64,000 bases of DNA from Malachius bipustulatus (Eukaryota > Arthropoda > Insecta > Coleoptera > Melyridae), in assembly GCA_910589415.1 (NCBI GenBank), contig OU342631.1, positions 5,270,001-5,334,000 on the forward strand. The letters are read 5' to 3'. A model generated the notes under the pieces. That model ran no database searches. It was not told the origin of the DNA and saw nothing but the letters and a program-made list of their open reading frames with translations. Shown here one piece after another: positions 35,967 through 48,800 of the stretch. The position numbers were made by a program, and so were the translations under genes. Within the stretch, counting starts at the first letter, position 1. Each line of letters begins with the position of its first letter.

Positions 35967-38337
35967 TTATAACAAACATAAAGTCGCAGTTACTATCTAA
36001 AGGCAACGTAATTCTCTATTTGCATCACTATTATATCTAATATTATACACTCTACTCATTTCGAACGAATCTTTCTAATATGCATGAGAAGTCTGCCGAA
36101 CTAATAATATTATTATATGCAATCACTACAGTTTTTTATTCTGTTTAGGAGAGAAATTTATAATTTAAAACGTTGAAATGAGATTTTTACATTCAAATAT
36201 CATGTTAATTGAACCTTCACAAAACTCAGTTTGGCTTCAAATTTAACTTCCGAGTTCGAGAGAAGCTTTACGCTGCAAGTAAACGTATCACAGAATGAAA
36301 AAAATTATAAAATCACGGAAAGGAAACCTTTCAGACCATGAGCTTCCTATATGAAACCCTCTTCAACTCATCGTAGCAATTTCTGACTCACAAATTCTTT
36401 TGCTGGTGTTGCATGCCATCTAGCTTTTAAGGTTTTAGTTGTTTGCGCTTTGTCAATTGCGCAACTAATCCTGAGAAAACCCGGAAGATCACGAAAAAAA
36501 ATGGACATCAAAAAAGTTTATTATTTGCTTCTAATTAATTATTGTTCCATTTTACTTTTACTAATGACTGATTTTTGATTCAGGTAAATTGTAATCATGC
36601 GCGTGATGAAAAGCCTTTAAGTTTGAGAGGCGATGAAGCCTCAATAACATCACAGCGGAAGACAATGACGTCATTTTTGTAATAGCTTTGAATTTAATAA
36701 TATTAATATACGAATATGGAAATCGTGTAAGATAGGGAATATGTGTAAAGAATATTTCAACAATACTTTGACAATAAAATAAATGACATCCTTTCAAAAA
36801 TACAATTTCCTTAGATATCTAAGTTTTTTAGGATACTATGCAGTTTCTTAGGAAATAAACAGCTTTTAAGTCAGAGTGGCTTGGATCCTTGTTGATATTC
36901 ACTCTAGCTTTTTCCCTATGTTACCTCCCCTATGCAACACAGTGTAGAGAAGTCAAAATAATGATGAAAGTGACGTCGCGACAAAATGAAAACAATAAAA
37001 ATTACGTCACAAATTGAGAATATTTTTCTGATATGGATTAACGGAGCTGAAATGTGACTGTACATACGTGTACAGAACAGTACCTAACAGAAGCAAGTTT
37101 CTAGTTTTTGTAATAAGTTAGATGTTTTATAAAACAAAATTTTTTTCTCTCTCTCCCGTCCCGTACATCCAACTCAAAAATTGAGCATTTTGAAAATTGA
37201 GCGAAAATACACCCTTTTTAGGGCGTAACAATATTATACAATTTCCAAAAAAAAGCCTCTCTAAGTTTTTAGATCAGACATAATCCTCCGAAATGTCCTT
37301 TATATTATCTTATTAACAGTTTATTAGATGCAGCAGCGCCAGCGTCACTAAGGCTTTTAGAGTAACGGTTAATTCCATAAGGCGCCACAGGCTGATGTAT
37401 AATAAATTGAAGGAGGCAGAAAGGAAAATAAATAAATAAAAGCTTAAAGCTAAAATACCATGTTGCCAAACGTATTTTACTTTCCATGGAAGTCACTCCC
37501 TACTTAATGTAAAGAGAAATAGAAAATAATAGTATATCAAGGGCGGAACGAAGCCAATTTCAGCAAGTATGAAATTTTGCCCGACCGTAGAGAGGGACGT
37601 TTTCATACGAGCTGAAATGGACTTCGGTATGATCGAGATATACACGATAGTTTTAGAGCGATTGCGTTAGAATACTGAAAGCTTGAAAGCAAAACTATCA
37701 ACCGCCGTCCATCGTTTATATGGTAGATATGCATTATTATTGTTTTAGCGCGCTTCGACTTGTTTGAAACACTCTTGTATCGTGGTATCAACCTCGGAAG
37801 CTCTTAATTGCGTGCTGTCTTTGGAGCTGTGTCGCGCTTACCTGCCGTTATAGTTATACCGATAACAACAACTGGGAAAATTTGTCGCCCCTAGGGCTAG
37901 AAAGTATTCAATAGAAAGAAATTAGCGAGCTGGAAAATTTTGAGCACTTATTGGAAGCGAGCCGCTGTAGTATGTCAGGTTGGAATAGACGTCGTTCGGC
38001 CGGCTGTTGCCTATCGAAAAGTCAAAGCTTTCAGAAAAAGCTTTCAGAGGCGACGCGCTAAAAATAAAATTATACACCTTTTATTCATTTCAAAGAGAAA
38101 ATTGCGACCTGTCATGCAGTGCAGATCCGTAATTGGCGTCCGACAAGATAGTCACGAAAATAAAATAATTCATAAGGCGACTTTTACTATAAATCAGAAG
38201 ATCATCACTATCATATCCACATTTTCGCTCATATAGGGGGTATATGCATGGTGATTCTTTCAAGGCGCCCATTAGAAAAAGTTCAATGCTAGTTGATCTA
38301 GGAATCTGAAATTTGGAATCTAGGCAACATAAACAAT
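35967..38337. other. Intergenic DNA with a CpG-richer block at 37540-38170
   Basis: Most of this stretch is ordinary AT-rich DNA. The block 37540-38170 has a noticeably higher density of CG dinucleotides (for example GTCGTTCGGCCGGCTG near 37990, and GCGCGCTTCG near 37747). It could be an unmethylated promoter or first exon region, but I cannot define a gene there. Frames crossing it on either strand have no recognisable motif. Confidence 0.3.
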
Positions 38338-38384
38338 CATCATCAGCAGCATCATCATCATCGTCATCATCATCATCACACAGT
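38338..38384. repeat. (CAT)n microsatellite, 3' tail of the LINE at 38385
   Basis: CATCATCAGCAGCATCATC and further CAT units. On the minus strand this is a (GAT)n-type tail located exactly where the LINE coding sequence ends, a common 3' terminus of RTE-like LINEs. Confidence 0.7.
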
Positions 38385-38765
38385 CAGTCGCGTCTACTGC
38401 TGGACATAGACCTCCCTTAATCTGTACTATTCTGAACGGTCTCTCGAAACCGTCGTCCAGCCCGGAACTATCCACTTTATGTCGTCGGACCAGAGTGTCG
38501 GTGGGTGTCCTCTGCCTCTAAACGCATCTTCTCTGGGCCTCCATTCGACAATTCTTTTGATCCACCTGTTGTCAATTCTTCTGGCCACATGACCTGCTCA
38601 ATTCCACTTTAAGCAGGATATTATCTCCACCGCATCTGTTAATCCTGTCATTCTACGTAATGTTGCATTTGGTATTTTGTCTCTCAAAAACACACCCAGC
38701 ATCGCTCTCTCCATTTTTTGCTGCATTATCTAAATTTTGTTCACGGTAGTCTTTGTCAAGCAGGG
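38385..38765 (-). pseudogene. RTE-like LINE, C-terminal end of reverse transcriptase ORF
   Basis: The minus-strand translation contains MERAMLGVFLRDKIPNATLR, then TDAVEIISCLKWN, a stop where tryptophan is expected, then AGHVARRIDNRWIKRIVEWR, GRGHPPTLWSDDIK and LREVYVQQ. This is the typical C-terminal block of RTE-clade reverse transcriptase proteins (LKWxWAGHVARR ... RGRPxxRWxDDIK). The catalytic part is missing (5' truncation near 38765, close to the fold-back element at 38804). At least two stops are present. Confidence 0.85.
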
Positions 38766-38803
38766 CTTCGGCGCCGTGAGTTGATACCGGTAATATACAG
38801 GTA

Positions 38804-39643
38804 TACAGGCTGAGGCGCGAGAACCTTAGGGCATTTTTATATGGAGAAGTGTTAGAAGTAGAAGTCTAAAAGTTTGTACATTTATGATTTCAATTTTGAC
38901 GAGCTAAACTAAATTATTTACAACCCCTCACCATTTCCGGTTATATGGAAGTTGCAATCAACTTTCTTATTTTAAATGGGACACCCTGTATATTATTACA
39001 TTTTCAGATTGCCTGAACAAAAGTTATCAAAATGATGTTTACAGTTCATATTTGTAACGACCAATTAATGAGTTATAAACAAATGAAAATTGCAATTTTC
39101 CATTTTCAAAGCAGCTTAGCTTGAAAACGGGTCAAGATATCGGAAAACGGCTTACATGTCCCTATCCTAACTTTTTATACAAGGTGTCCAGGTATGAGTG
39201 TAAGAGCTACACGTGGCGACCTTCCTTGGACTATTTTGAGTAAAAAATAAAAAAATCTTAATACAATAATGCTCTAAACGTCTTCACAGTGCCACAGGAG
39301 GTCATCAAAGCTAGAAATTCTGGGTCACAAATATGCATATTATTGAACTTCTATTTCCTTTTGCAGTTACGGTTAACATTTTCAAAGTCTTTTGCAAAGT
39401 CTTATTTCATTTAATTTTCGTAACAGTGCAATTATTAACTTTTTTAACATTTCTTAAAGTGCTTTTTTTTATTTAATAAGAAAGTTGATGGCAACTTCCG
39501 GTATAGCCAGAAATGGTGTGGGGTTGTAAATATTTTAGTTCAGCTCGTCAAAATCGAAATTATATATTCATAAATTTTTAGACTTCTAGTCCCAGGACTT
39601 CTCCATATAAAAATGCCCCAAGGTTCTCGCGCCTCACCCTGTA
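38804..39643. mobile_element. Fold-back element of the 55430 family
   Basis: Left end TACAGGCTGAGGCGCGAGAA is mirrored by 39624-39643 (TTCTCGCGCCTCACCCTGTA). Both arms contain GGGCATTTTTATATGGAGAA, GACGAGCTAAACTAAA, CATTTCCGGTTATA and GATTGCCTGAA blocks. The right inner arm is interrupted at about 39180-39470 by sequence starting AAGGTGTCCAGGTATGAG, absent from the sister copy at 55430-56301. Confidence 0.88.
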
Positions 39644-39779
39644 CATTGGTCGTACACTCTTCTCTTCAAACAGACAGGGATTTTAGATCAGTTGTCAGTA
39701 CATCAGTGTCAGCTGTTCCTCGCCATTTTGTTTGTGTTCTAATGCCTAGGATGTCCCAATTGATATATAAGAGTTCTTC

Positions 39780-40075
39780 CTCAAGCTCTAGGACTTGATG
39801 AGGAGATGAAAGTGTTCAAGTTATTGTAGCTTACCAGAAAAATATTCGTTGTCCATGGTAGCCTGACCCACTCTGGGGATTCTTAGCACCCTCTGTCCGT
39901 CGTGCTGTCCAACCGCTACCGTAGTTGGGGCTCTTCGGGCTGCCGAAGACTGAGGTCCGTGTTCTAGTTTGTATTGTTATACGGTGATATTGACCATTTA
40001 CCTACCACGCTTGCCAGTGTGGGTTGGCACGGTTTTTTCCTTTTGAATGTTACATTTTCTTAACGCTCGGTGGAC
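39780..40075. other. GC-richer unassigned block
   Basis: From about 39850 to 39975 the base composition rises (CCGTCGTGCTGTCCAACC, GGCTCTTCGGGCTGCCG). It has no open frame of useful length and looks like retroelement-derived non-coding sequence, but I cannot name the element. Confidence 0.25.
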
Positions 40076-40084
40076 ATAAACAAT

Positions 40085-40385
40085 ACCGAGTCAAACTTAA
40101 ATATTACCAAGATGGCGGAACAATGAAAAATGGCCAAAGAAGACCCCATATTTGTTTTTTTCTTTGATGGGCACCCCAGTAAGAATTAGGAGTTATAAAT
40201 AAGGGAAAAATAACAATTTTCCAACTTTAAAAACTCATTTACAACGAAAACTACTCAATATATCTATCGGCAAACGGCTTATATGTTCCTATCTTAACTT
40301 TTCATCTGGTATCCTTATGTATGTGTAGTTGAAATGTATATACAGGGTGATGAAAAATCCAAAAATTTTCACAATCCTGTATAAA
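40085..40385. repeat. Half copy of the 17541/55430-type core
   Basis: Contains GGCACCCCAG, GAGTTATAAATAAGGGAAAA, CGGCTTATATGTTCCTATCTTAACTTTTCAT and ATACAGGGTGATGAAAAAT, in the order of one fold-back arm. Confidence 0.65.
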
Positions 40386-41068
40386 TATTTCCCCTACATA
40401 ATAGGAGTGGAAATATTGAGGAGTAATAACTGCGTACATTAAGCATATATTCGTGATTCGACATACCACAACAATCCACTTTTTCCGTCATTCTATTTCC
40501 CACAATTCAGACGGAAAGCCGTAAAAACTCAATTCTGGATTTCGTGACATACGCGATTTACATCACACGATACAAAAACCCTTCCCGATTTTTTTTATTC
40601 CTGAACGATCTCATGTTTGCAATGAGAAATACATTAAAATGAATAGTGGGCTCGCGGTGCTTGCCGCATCGAATTGTCATGTTTGACTACGTTGTGGCGC
40701 CACTATAGTTACTTATTTAGCGTATTGGATGTTTTTTTAGACAACTTGAGAATACTGAGGTGTGGCATTAAAAAAACATGTCAAGATTGCAGAATTTCAG
40801 ATTTCCTTTATTATTTATTTAGTAATGTACACTTGTAGATAATATTCTGCATCTGATTACCTAAATAAATTCAGACTTAGGCATCAGAATATACTTCACG
40901 TAAAATAAAATTGCATATATGATTGTGATTTATTTTGTAGATGACAAGCCAACGACGGATTGACGTTTCGTATTAGTTTATAGTTCAAATCGCTTAGGCG
41001 ACAGTAACTTCCGTCGCCAATAATTTTCAGTGGATGCTGTAGGTAATATTTTTATAGAGTATTTGCAA

Positions 41069-41377
41069 TCAGTTAAACCCTCCGTGAAAATAAGTCGATT
41101 TAGATTTATTCACCATAGAAACAGAATTGCCACACATTATGTTGTCATTCTTGTTAACCAGGTTGATCCTCTTTGATAGCATTTTCACCAAATCAATATC
41201 TGAATCACGAAGAATCTTAATCTCCGACTCCAAACTGTCAATTTTCTTTGCTAGGCCAAAAAATCTTGCAGAAACAACTTCGTCAATAATTTTCTTGAAT
41301 TTTTCACTACATAAGAACTTAGTCACTTCGTTACAATCACCATCATCTGGAGTTGAATCTTTATTATTGCCAGCCAT
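41069..41377 (-). CDS. Small acidic coiled-coil ORF, LINE ORF1-like or unknown
   Basis: The frame opens at 41449, but I prefer the internal MAGNNKDSTPDDGD start near 41377. It encodes an acidic N-terminus, a CSEKFKKIIDEVV helix and a leucine-rich heptad stretch (KKIDSLESEIKILRDSDIDL), consistent with a coiled coil. A polar tail ends it at 41069. Short coiled-coil proteins of this type precede the reverse transcriptase ORF in some insect LINEs, so an orphaned ORF1 is likely. No reverse transcriptase lies downstream. A small host gene is the alternative. Confidence 0.4.
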   Translation of the reverse strand: MAGNNKDSTPDDGDCNEVTKFLCSEKFKKIIDEVVSARFFGLAKKIDSLESEIKILRDSDIDLVKMLSKRINLVNKNDNIMCGNSVSMVNKSKSTYFHGGFN

Positions 41378-42590
41378 AATTTCATTCGAAATACTACCAT
41401 AAAAAACCTTAAAAAACGAAACCACGAGAGGCGGAAGCATCACGTCCACATTCTCGGACGGTCGATTTTCATGAAAAGGATAAATGAATCACCCTCTATA
41501 TTTATAAACATCTGCATCAAATGATAACTGGAAAAAATAAAACGAGTGGAGAATGATGATTATTCATAATAATGAAAATTTCCACACGAGCCTTAGGCGA
41601 GTGTTTGAACGTCATAGGGAATAATAGTCACTTTCTGCGAGAAGATTTCTTTATTTAAAGAAGATCCATTTTTTCTACGACTTAATGAAAAAATCATCAT
41701 AAAGCTTTAAAAATATTATCTATATTTCGAGTGTCGGCTGGCTTGCGTGCGCTGTGAATAAAACGAAGGTGTTCGGGTCATTATCATCTTCTGTGCTATT
41801 CGTTCGGTATTCGAGTGCTATGAACGCGTTATCAATATATCGGCATGCCGTGACTTCCAGAACCTGTCGAGATGTGATAGGCTCTTATTCGCGATTTTTC
41901 GTTTATTATTTTACATGTTGAGCTGTGATTGACTCCTATCCGCGAATGTGCTTTTATTATCTTATGGCATGAGGAAATGAAGAACGAAGTTTATTAATAA
42001 ACTGAAATCAGCTGGATAATGAACGTTTTGTTGAATAGTCGTGGAGAAATAAATTTAATAGAACATAACGAAGCAAAGCATACACGAGCGAATTTAAAGA
42101 TGATTTTTAAAGGCCTTAGTTTTATTTACCAATAGCTAATTTTAATTCAAATAAAATTAAAACGCATTGATCAAGGGGATGAAATTAAGGTTCGTGTAAG
42201 AATAATACTCTAATATTAGGTATAACAAAAATTAAAAACGGTAAAGGATAATTGAGGATACAGTTATCTCGTTATTTATTATATCTAATTCCAAGCAATC
42301 CCTATAGGTGTTGTAGGTAAGTATGAAAATTCTACGAGTGTTGATTTTGCTATAAAACTTTTCTATTTTATCCATAAAATGCCAAATTCTATCTAATATA
42401 GACTTGTCATATTAATATCGTTCTATTATCGTTCCTAGTGAAACTATGGTGGGTTTAAAACGCAATAATCTCGAAGAGAACTTGAACTTGAGTCTTATGA
42501 TATTTTTAATTGCAGTTGCTATAATAGGAACTGATAATCTGATTCAATTCGAGATTATTATGTAATAATGTTATCGAACTTTAATAAAAA

Positions 42591-42596
42591 TTTATT
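42591..42596 (-). terminator. Candidate poly(A) signal of the GPCR gene
   Basis: AATAAA on the minus strand, about 210 bp downstream of the GPCR stop codon at 42804-42806. This is the nearest good match. Confidence 0.4.
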
Positions 42597-42803
42597 TTTC
42601 TCGCCAGTCTATCTATTAGAAAATTAAATGTTTTTTAGTTTTTTCTAACGGCTATAAAATCAGACCTTGTGTTAAAGTTGTTCACTTTCTTCAATTAGAG
42701 GAAATACCACAGTGGTGTTACGTCTCTGTTGCAAATCACAATTCCCGCAAGAACTTTAACAAAAATTTAATTAGTCAAGAATAATTTCTAACGCTCTTAA
42801 GTC

Positions 42804-42885
42804 TTACAATTCTTCAGTTTTGTTATCGTCAGCACTTTCACAAGACTTCTTACAAAAAGCTTCTATCCAAATCCTTTTGTAATTT
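42804..42885 (-). CDS. Class B GPCR, last coding exon
   Basis: The acceptor TTATGCTTTACAG ends at 42886. The first base completes an arginine codon split from the preceding exon, and 26 residues follow (including KRIWIEAFCKKSCESADD) before the TAA at 42804-42806. Length 82 nt fits exactly the phase left open by 43055-43176. It encodes the end of the cytoplasmic tail, with serine and acidic residues. Confidence 0.8.
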
Positions 42886-45800
42886 CTGTAAAGCATAAAT
42901 TTAATCAACAATTCAAATCCGATAGGAGAAAACTACCGGCAATGAGAACCCGATTCTTATATAGCAATGACTTACTTTATGAATAAAACAATAATTTAGA
43001 ATCATTTCCGAAATCCTTTTTTACTTATATGGCCTTACAGATACAAATACTTACCTTGTTTCATTTTTGTCTTCGTCTTGACTACCAGAGATAGTAGTTA
43101 AATTTTTACATGAAATATAATCATTACTCCTTAACGACATGTGAAGGTTAATACTGTTTTTGAGAGCTGTTTGAACCTGTAATATTAAAAAAATCAATTA
43201 TGTAACGACTAACCGCTTTAAAATTTACCTCGCCATTGAGGAAACAATATAGTACAGCCACAAAGAAACCTTGGAAAGAGTTGAGGGTGTAGGTGACGTA
43301 AGACCAAAGTGCAAATTTCCAAACCATATCGACACGATAATCTATCAGAAATAACACATGAGGTATTCCCAGAAGAGGTAAGAGAAAAATTACTGCTCTT
43401 ACTGCTTTTCTGAAAAATAATTATAAGAATTAATTGCGTTTATCATTTTTTAATAGGTTACTATAATAACATACCTGACTTGTTCTATTTCTCCAGTTCG
43501 GGTTTCTCTTAACTTAACTACCAAAACACGAATAATGTTGAGCAGAAACAACATGTTTACCTGAAATAAAATAATAAATGAAACACACAGATTGTTTACA
43601 AAGTTTTAATTAAAATATCTAAATGACTAAAATAGCCGTATGAAATTATTTATCTTTCAACTGAAGATGTAAAGATCAAACTATGAGAGATACTCCTGTA
43701 AATATAAGCCTCTGGTTTAGAACACAACCATTAAGTAAAAAGGGCTTCTTCTAGGACACATTAATCTTGTCCATATATGTGATTGGTTTTAGTTACTTTG
43801 AGCAATCGAATTTGGGTGATTTATTACTCTTCTAACTTTTCTGCAAACATGTTTACAGGAATTATAAATTGATATACCCAATAACTATATTATTGCAAAT
43901 AGATAGAGTCACAAGATAAATGACGTTTCTTTAATAAGGTGTGTAATTTCTTATTCAAAAAATATTAAAATAGGTAACACTTTATTTTGGAGTAGCTAGG
44001 TACTTAATTATAGAATAAATTTAAATTTATTAACTTACATCAATGGATTTGACAATTTTATAGTAAGAATATTTTAGAAAATACTTAAAATACCTAAAAC
44101 TAATAAATGAATGACAAAATAATTAATTGCTTTGATCTGCACAGGCCACATAAGTCTTTACAACGTTTTACATTTCTTAGGGCTCGTCAGCTTGCCATAT
44201 CAGACATGATGAAACTCAAATACTCGCTACATATTAATTAATACCGTCCTGTATAGAATAATCCATCGATCATCTATCAGCTTTTTTCTGTGAATATAAG
44301 AGATGAAATGCGGGAATTCTCTAAGTCTTGAGCAATTCAATATTTTAACCACAAAGATTCGATAAAATAAAAATGAACTGACTCAGAAGACATAAGATTC
44401 TTTGAATCCTTTTGAAATATAGGAAACAGAAAGCTGTAAAGAGGGAACGAACCAACTTCAATTTCGATTGAAACGATATGAGAAAAGTTTTGTTATTTAG
44501 TAGAGGGAGTAGGTACTCTGGACTTACTTACGGATCACATAATTCTACTTGTGTTTAACCTTCCTTTTGTTATACTCATACAAGAGAGGATTCGCATACA
44601 TATATGATTTTTTGTTGGCCGAATTAGGATGCTTAAGTTCTTCAGAGCAAAAACGAATAAGGGTCCTTTTGTTCACAATCAGTAAATTGCAAATATACCA
44701 TGAGAATAATTTTATTTAGATAGGGATAGGTATACAGATCATTTTTTATCTCTCTCAGCATTGGGATATTAACAAGTAAAGCAGAGATACAGGGTCGGTT
44801 AAATGAGAGAAAACTTGACTGTTCCGAACTCGTAAAGGTTGGTTGCATACAACAAGCATCATTGCGTAAAATTCAAAATTATAATCAAGGACAGCACAGG
44901 TTCATTTACCATCTCTTCTCCTACCACCCTCGCCACCGTTTTCACGAGGAAAAGCCTTCACACGTCTGGACGCGACAGACTCTTCCCTACCGCTTCGAAG
45001 AAGTCAACATCGGTAGTGGAATATCGCTTATAAAGTCATTGTCCAGTGCGGCCCTTGGTGAATATTACGCAACTCAAATTAAAATCTATCAACTCTTGTC
45101 TCATTAACCGGTAATTAAAGTAATTAGCCCTCATCGGTTGCAGCAACAGCTCAAGCAGCGATTTCAAGCGACTGGCACATCTCTCCAAGGTAATCACATT
45201 ATTTTGTACTGCCTTGCTTTGGTCTCATTCATCATTTTTAAACATCAAAACCATAACATGCACTGTTTTCTAAGAAAAATAATTTTTTAATTGATTGAAG
45301 TCAATATGAAGTCCTATTGCTTGCCTTATTGTTTTTTTTTTAATGATAAAATCTTTATTTTTTTTACTATGATAGGCAGATTTTTGGTTTCCTTGATTTT
45401 TTTTATACGTCATGACTCGAAAAATTATATGAGGGCCATACGAGAAACAAAAATTGACTATGAATAGAATCCAGCCGACTTTAAAATTTTATTTCAATAC
45501 AAAAAAGGCCTTATTTAAGCCCTAGGTGGCTTACATAAGATACAGAAAATTTAAATTAATTTACACCTGCGATTCTTCTTAATAAAATAAGAAACCCCGG
45601 TTTTTCAGGTTAGCTTAGATTTTGAAGGACTGAAGTGTTCTGCACGACCCTGCAGCTTTGCTATTTCTCAAGCTCCCAATAGTAAGAGAGATAAAAAAAA
45701 GCGATTCTTATAAACTTTCCAAACTCCAGTATTATTAGCGATTCGATTACCTACTTCCTATAAAGTAAAAGGTAAATTGCTTCCTGTAATTTTGCTATAT

Positions 45801-48800
45801 TTATAAGGACAATTTAAAGATATTAGCATTATTCCACATACTTACGTATATCGGTCAACCTGATATAATGTCCCATTTCCCAGAAATACCTCCAAAATTG
45901 CCATTTCTGTTATTATGAGAGACAAAAGCTCTCTTAAATTAATCTGGTGAAGTTTTATAAAACTTTGTGCTCATTTTTAGTACCTACCTACCTACCTAAA
46001 TAAAATTATATGTCTGCAGGCTTGACCTACTTCCATTTCTAAAACAATCACCGAAAACTGGAATACTAAGTAGAAACGGGATGTGGGACGAAATTCTCCA
46101 ACATAGGTGCTTCTTTGACGCAAAATTATAATAAGTAATCTACCTACAATATTTTACAATGAAGTTTCTGTTTATCTGAATATATTATAAGTATGTAAAA
46201 TATGTAAGTACATATATGTATGCCCATCATATTCTCAAAACGTTACGACCTAGTTGTATATAATTAAATAAATGGAATGGATATATCTGGGTAACATATC
46301 ATACACACATGGATAATGGCTTCTTTTTTTTGATAAAAATATTGATGAATTCCATCATCCTAAGAATTTGAGGGAAGGATATTGAATTCTTTTAACCTAA
46401 AACGTACCTAATTAAATATAAAATGCGTAGAATAATAAAAAAAATTGTTATCGTTATGAACAAATAAAACTGTCGGTGTTGATAAATTGCCAAGTTATCT
46501 TTGGTGTTCTTGAAAATATAAACTGTCCTGGTGGCTGTATTGAAAGTCTTCGTCTACCGTGTTCATTGCGCAACGAAATTTAATATATTTACTCGTATAT
46601 TTATTATACATATAAAATTTCATATAAAATATTTTAAACCCAAGCTTCTTAGGTTTTCACCGATTCTATTGACTTTGCAAAGTACCTATTCGATATTCCG
46701 TATAATTTTTCCATGCCATATTTTACAGGTCTTCGGATAACGAATATGCGGTTTACATGTGGGACCTATTATTATACCCTTTTCAGATTTAGGTATTGGT
46801 CACTATTATAACCTATATACCCAATATCAATCATTTTACCTATCATTTCCATATAATTATATTTACCTAATTAAACCATTAATTTTTTTTATATTTCTTT
46901 TTAGCGATTTTGATGTTATTAATCGATTTCTACCGATGTATGGAAGAAAATTAGTTTTTTTTTGACCACTTAAAAATTTCCGTTCCGAAATGGGAGGTTC
47001 TTCGTTTCCAAATATGTATTACGATCTGACACAACTTGCTTTAACAAATCCTTGATAATAAAAAGATACATATGGTGGCAAAGTTGACATTTTAAAATTT
47101 AATTTTCGGACTAATTTGAAAGATTGGAAACGCACTAACGTAAAAATTTGGGAATTGATATTTTACGGTATAAGAATGTGTACCGCCCAAATGAGCTATG
47201 TAGACATCTCGGATGCAGCTATCAATTCGTTGAAGTCCAACGGCACCACTGGTCTTGATAAGATACCGACGGTATTCCTACAGAAGTGCTCAAATAATAT
47301 TCTTTTACCACTGCATATCATCTTCAACAACTGCATTAAAAACGGAAAATTTCCCACTCAATGGAAAATGTCGAATATGATTCCTATACACAAATCAGAC
47401 CCCAGAACCGAAATCACAAATTACAGACCGATATCCATCAACAGCAACCTTTAGCCAAAATTTTAACATCTCACGTTGAAGACTATATTATTCCCGAACA
47501 GCATGACTTTATGATTGGGTAGATCTACCGAGACCAACCTTATTATCTTCACAGACTTTATTAATAAATCCATCGAAGGAGGCTTCTCTGTGGATTGCAT
47601 CTACACTGATATGGCAAAAGTCTTTGACCGCGTCCCTACTGATCTGTTGATTCACAAACTTAAAACGCTTTATAGGATAGGAGAGCCCCTATTGTCTTGC
47701 ATCAGCGACCTTCTAAATGGTAGAACGCAACAGGTGGTTGTGAATGGTCACACATCTTCTCCTATCGCGGTTTCGTCCGGCGTTGGTCAAGGGACTCACC
47801 TGGGACCTGTATTGTTCTCGTTGTACATACATGACCTAGAGTCTGTACTCAAAAACTCTCGTCTTCTACTTTACGCCGATGACTGTGATTTTTAGGTGTG
47901 TAACTTGTGCTGATGACCAATATACTCTACAAGACGATATCAACCTGTTTGCTGAATGGTGTGATAATAACGGCCTGGCGCTTAATATAAATAAGTTTAA
48001 ACATATTATGACCTTCTCACGGCAGAGATTTCCGGAAAAATATCATATTATAAAAGGCATTAAGATAGATACCATAACATCCAATAAGGACTTGGGAGTG
48101 TACACGGGCCCAAAACTCGATTATCGACGACATGTGGATCACATAGTCACGAAAGCATCCAGGTTATTGGGCTACATTAGTCGCACAACTAGATCTTTCT
48201 CCAGCTCTCGATGCGTTCGGGTGCTGTTTACCGCCCAATTTTGGAATACTGCTCTGTGGTATGGGCTCCCACGTATCAGATCCACATTGATCGTATTGAG
48301 GGAATCCAGAAAAAATTCGTAAGTCAAGGTTATGTTACCGGTTTAACATTCCATACAACTCCAACGACTACCCTAATTTACTGAGGTCTTTCTCATTCAA
48401 TAGTCTCCATACCAGAAGCACGTAGAGCGACCATATTTTCGCCTTCAAAGTACTGAATTCCATTATAAAATGTCCTGAGGCTCTTTTGCTATTTTTAACG
48501 ACTATTTTGCTTTTTATTTAAAAATAAAAAGGCATATCATCATTGTGAAAAAAAGTTATACTGATCGTCACCCTCAAAAATTAGTCGTTTCGAGGTAATC
48601 AATATTTAATAGTCGCCTGCATAATTTTCATTTTATTTATAACCAGAAATATTAACGTAGTATAGGCTTAGATAATTACCAATTTTTTGATAATTTAACA
48701 TTTTTCACTAGGATGAAAACGTCATGAAAACTTATTGTTTATTGTAACATTTTAGAATACATTTCCCCGAATGGCTGTTGCTATATTTACCTACCTTAAA

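Noticed and set aside
39613..39798. Serine-rich 61-codon plus-strand frame
   Set aside because: Begins inside the right end of the 38804-39643 fold-back element and ends in unrelated flank.
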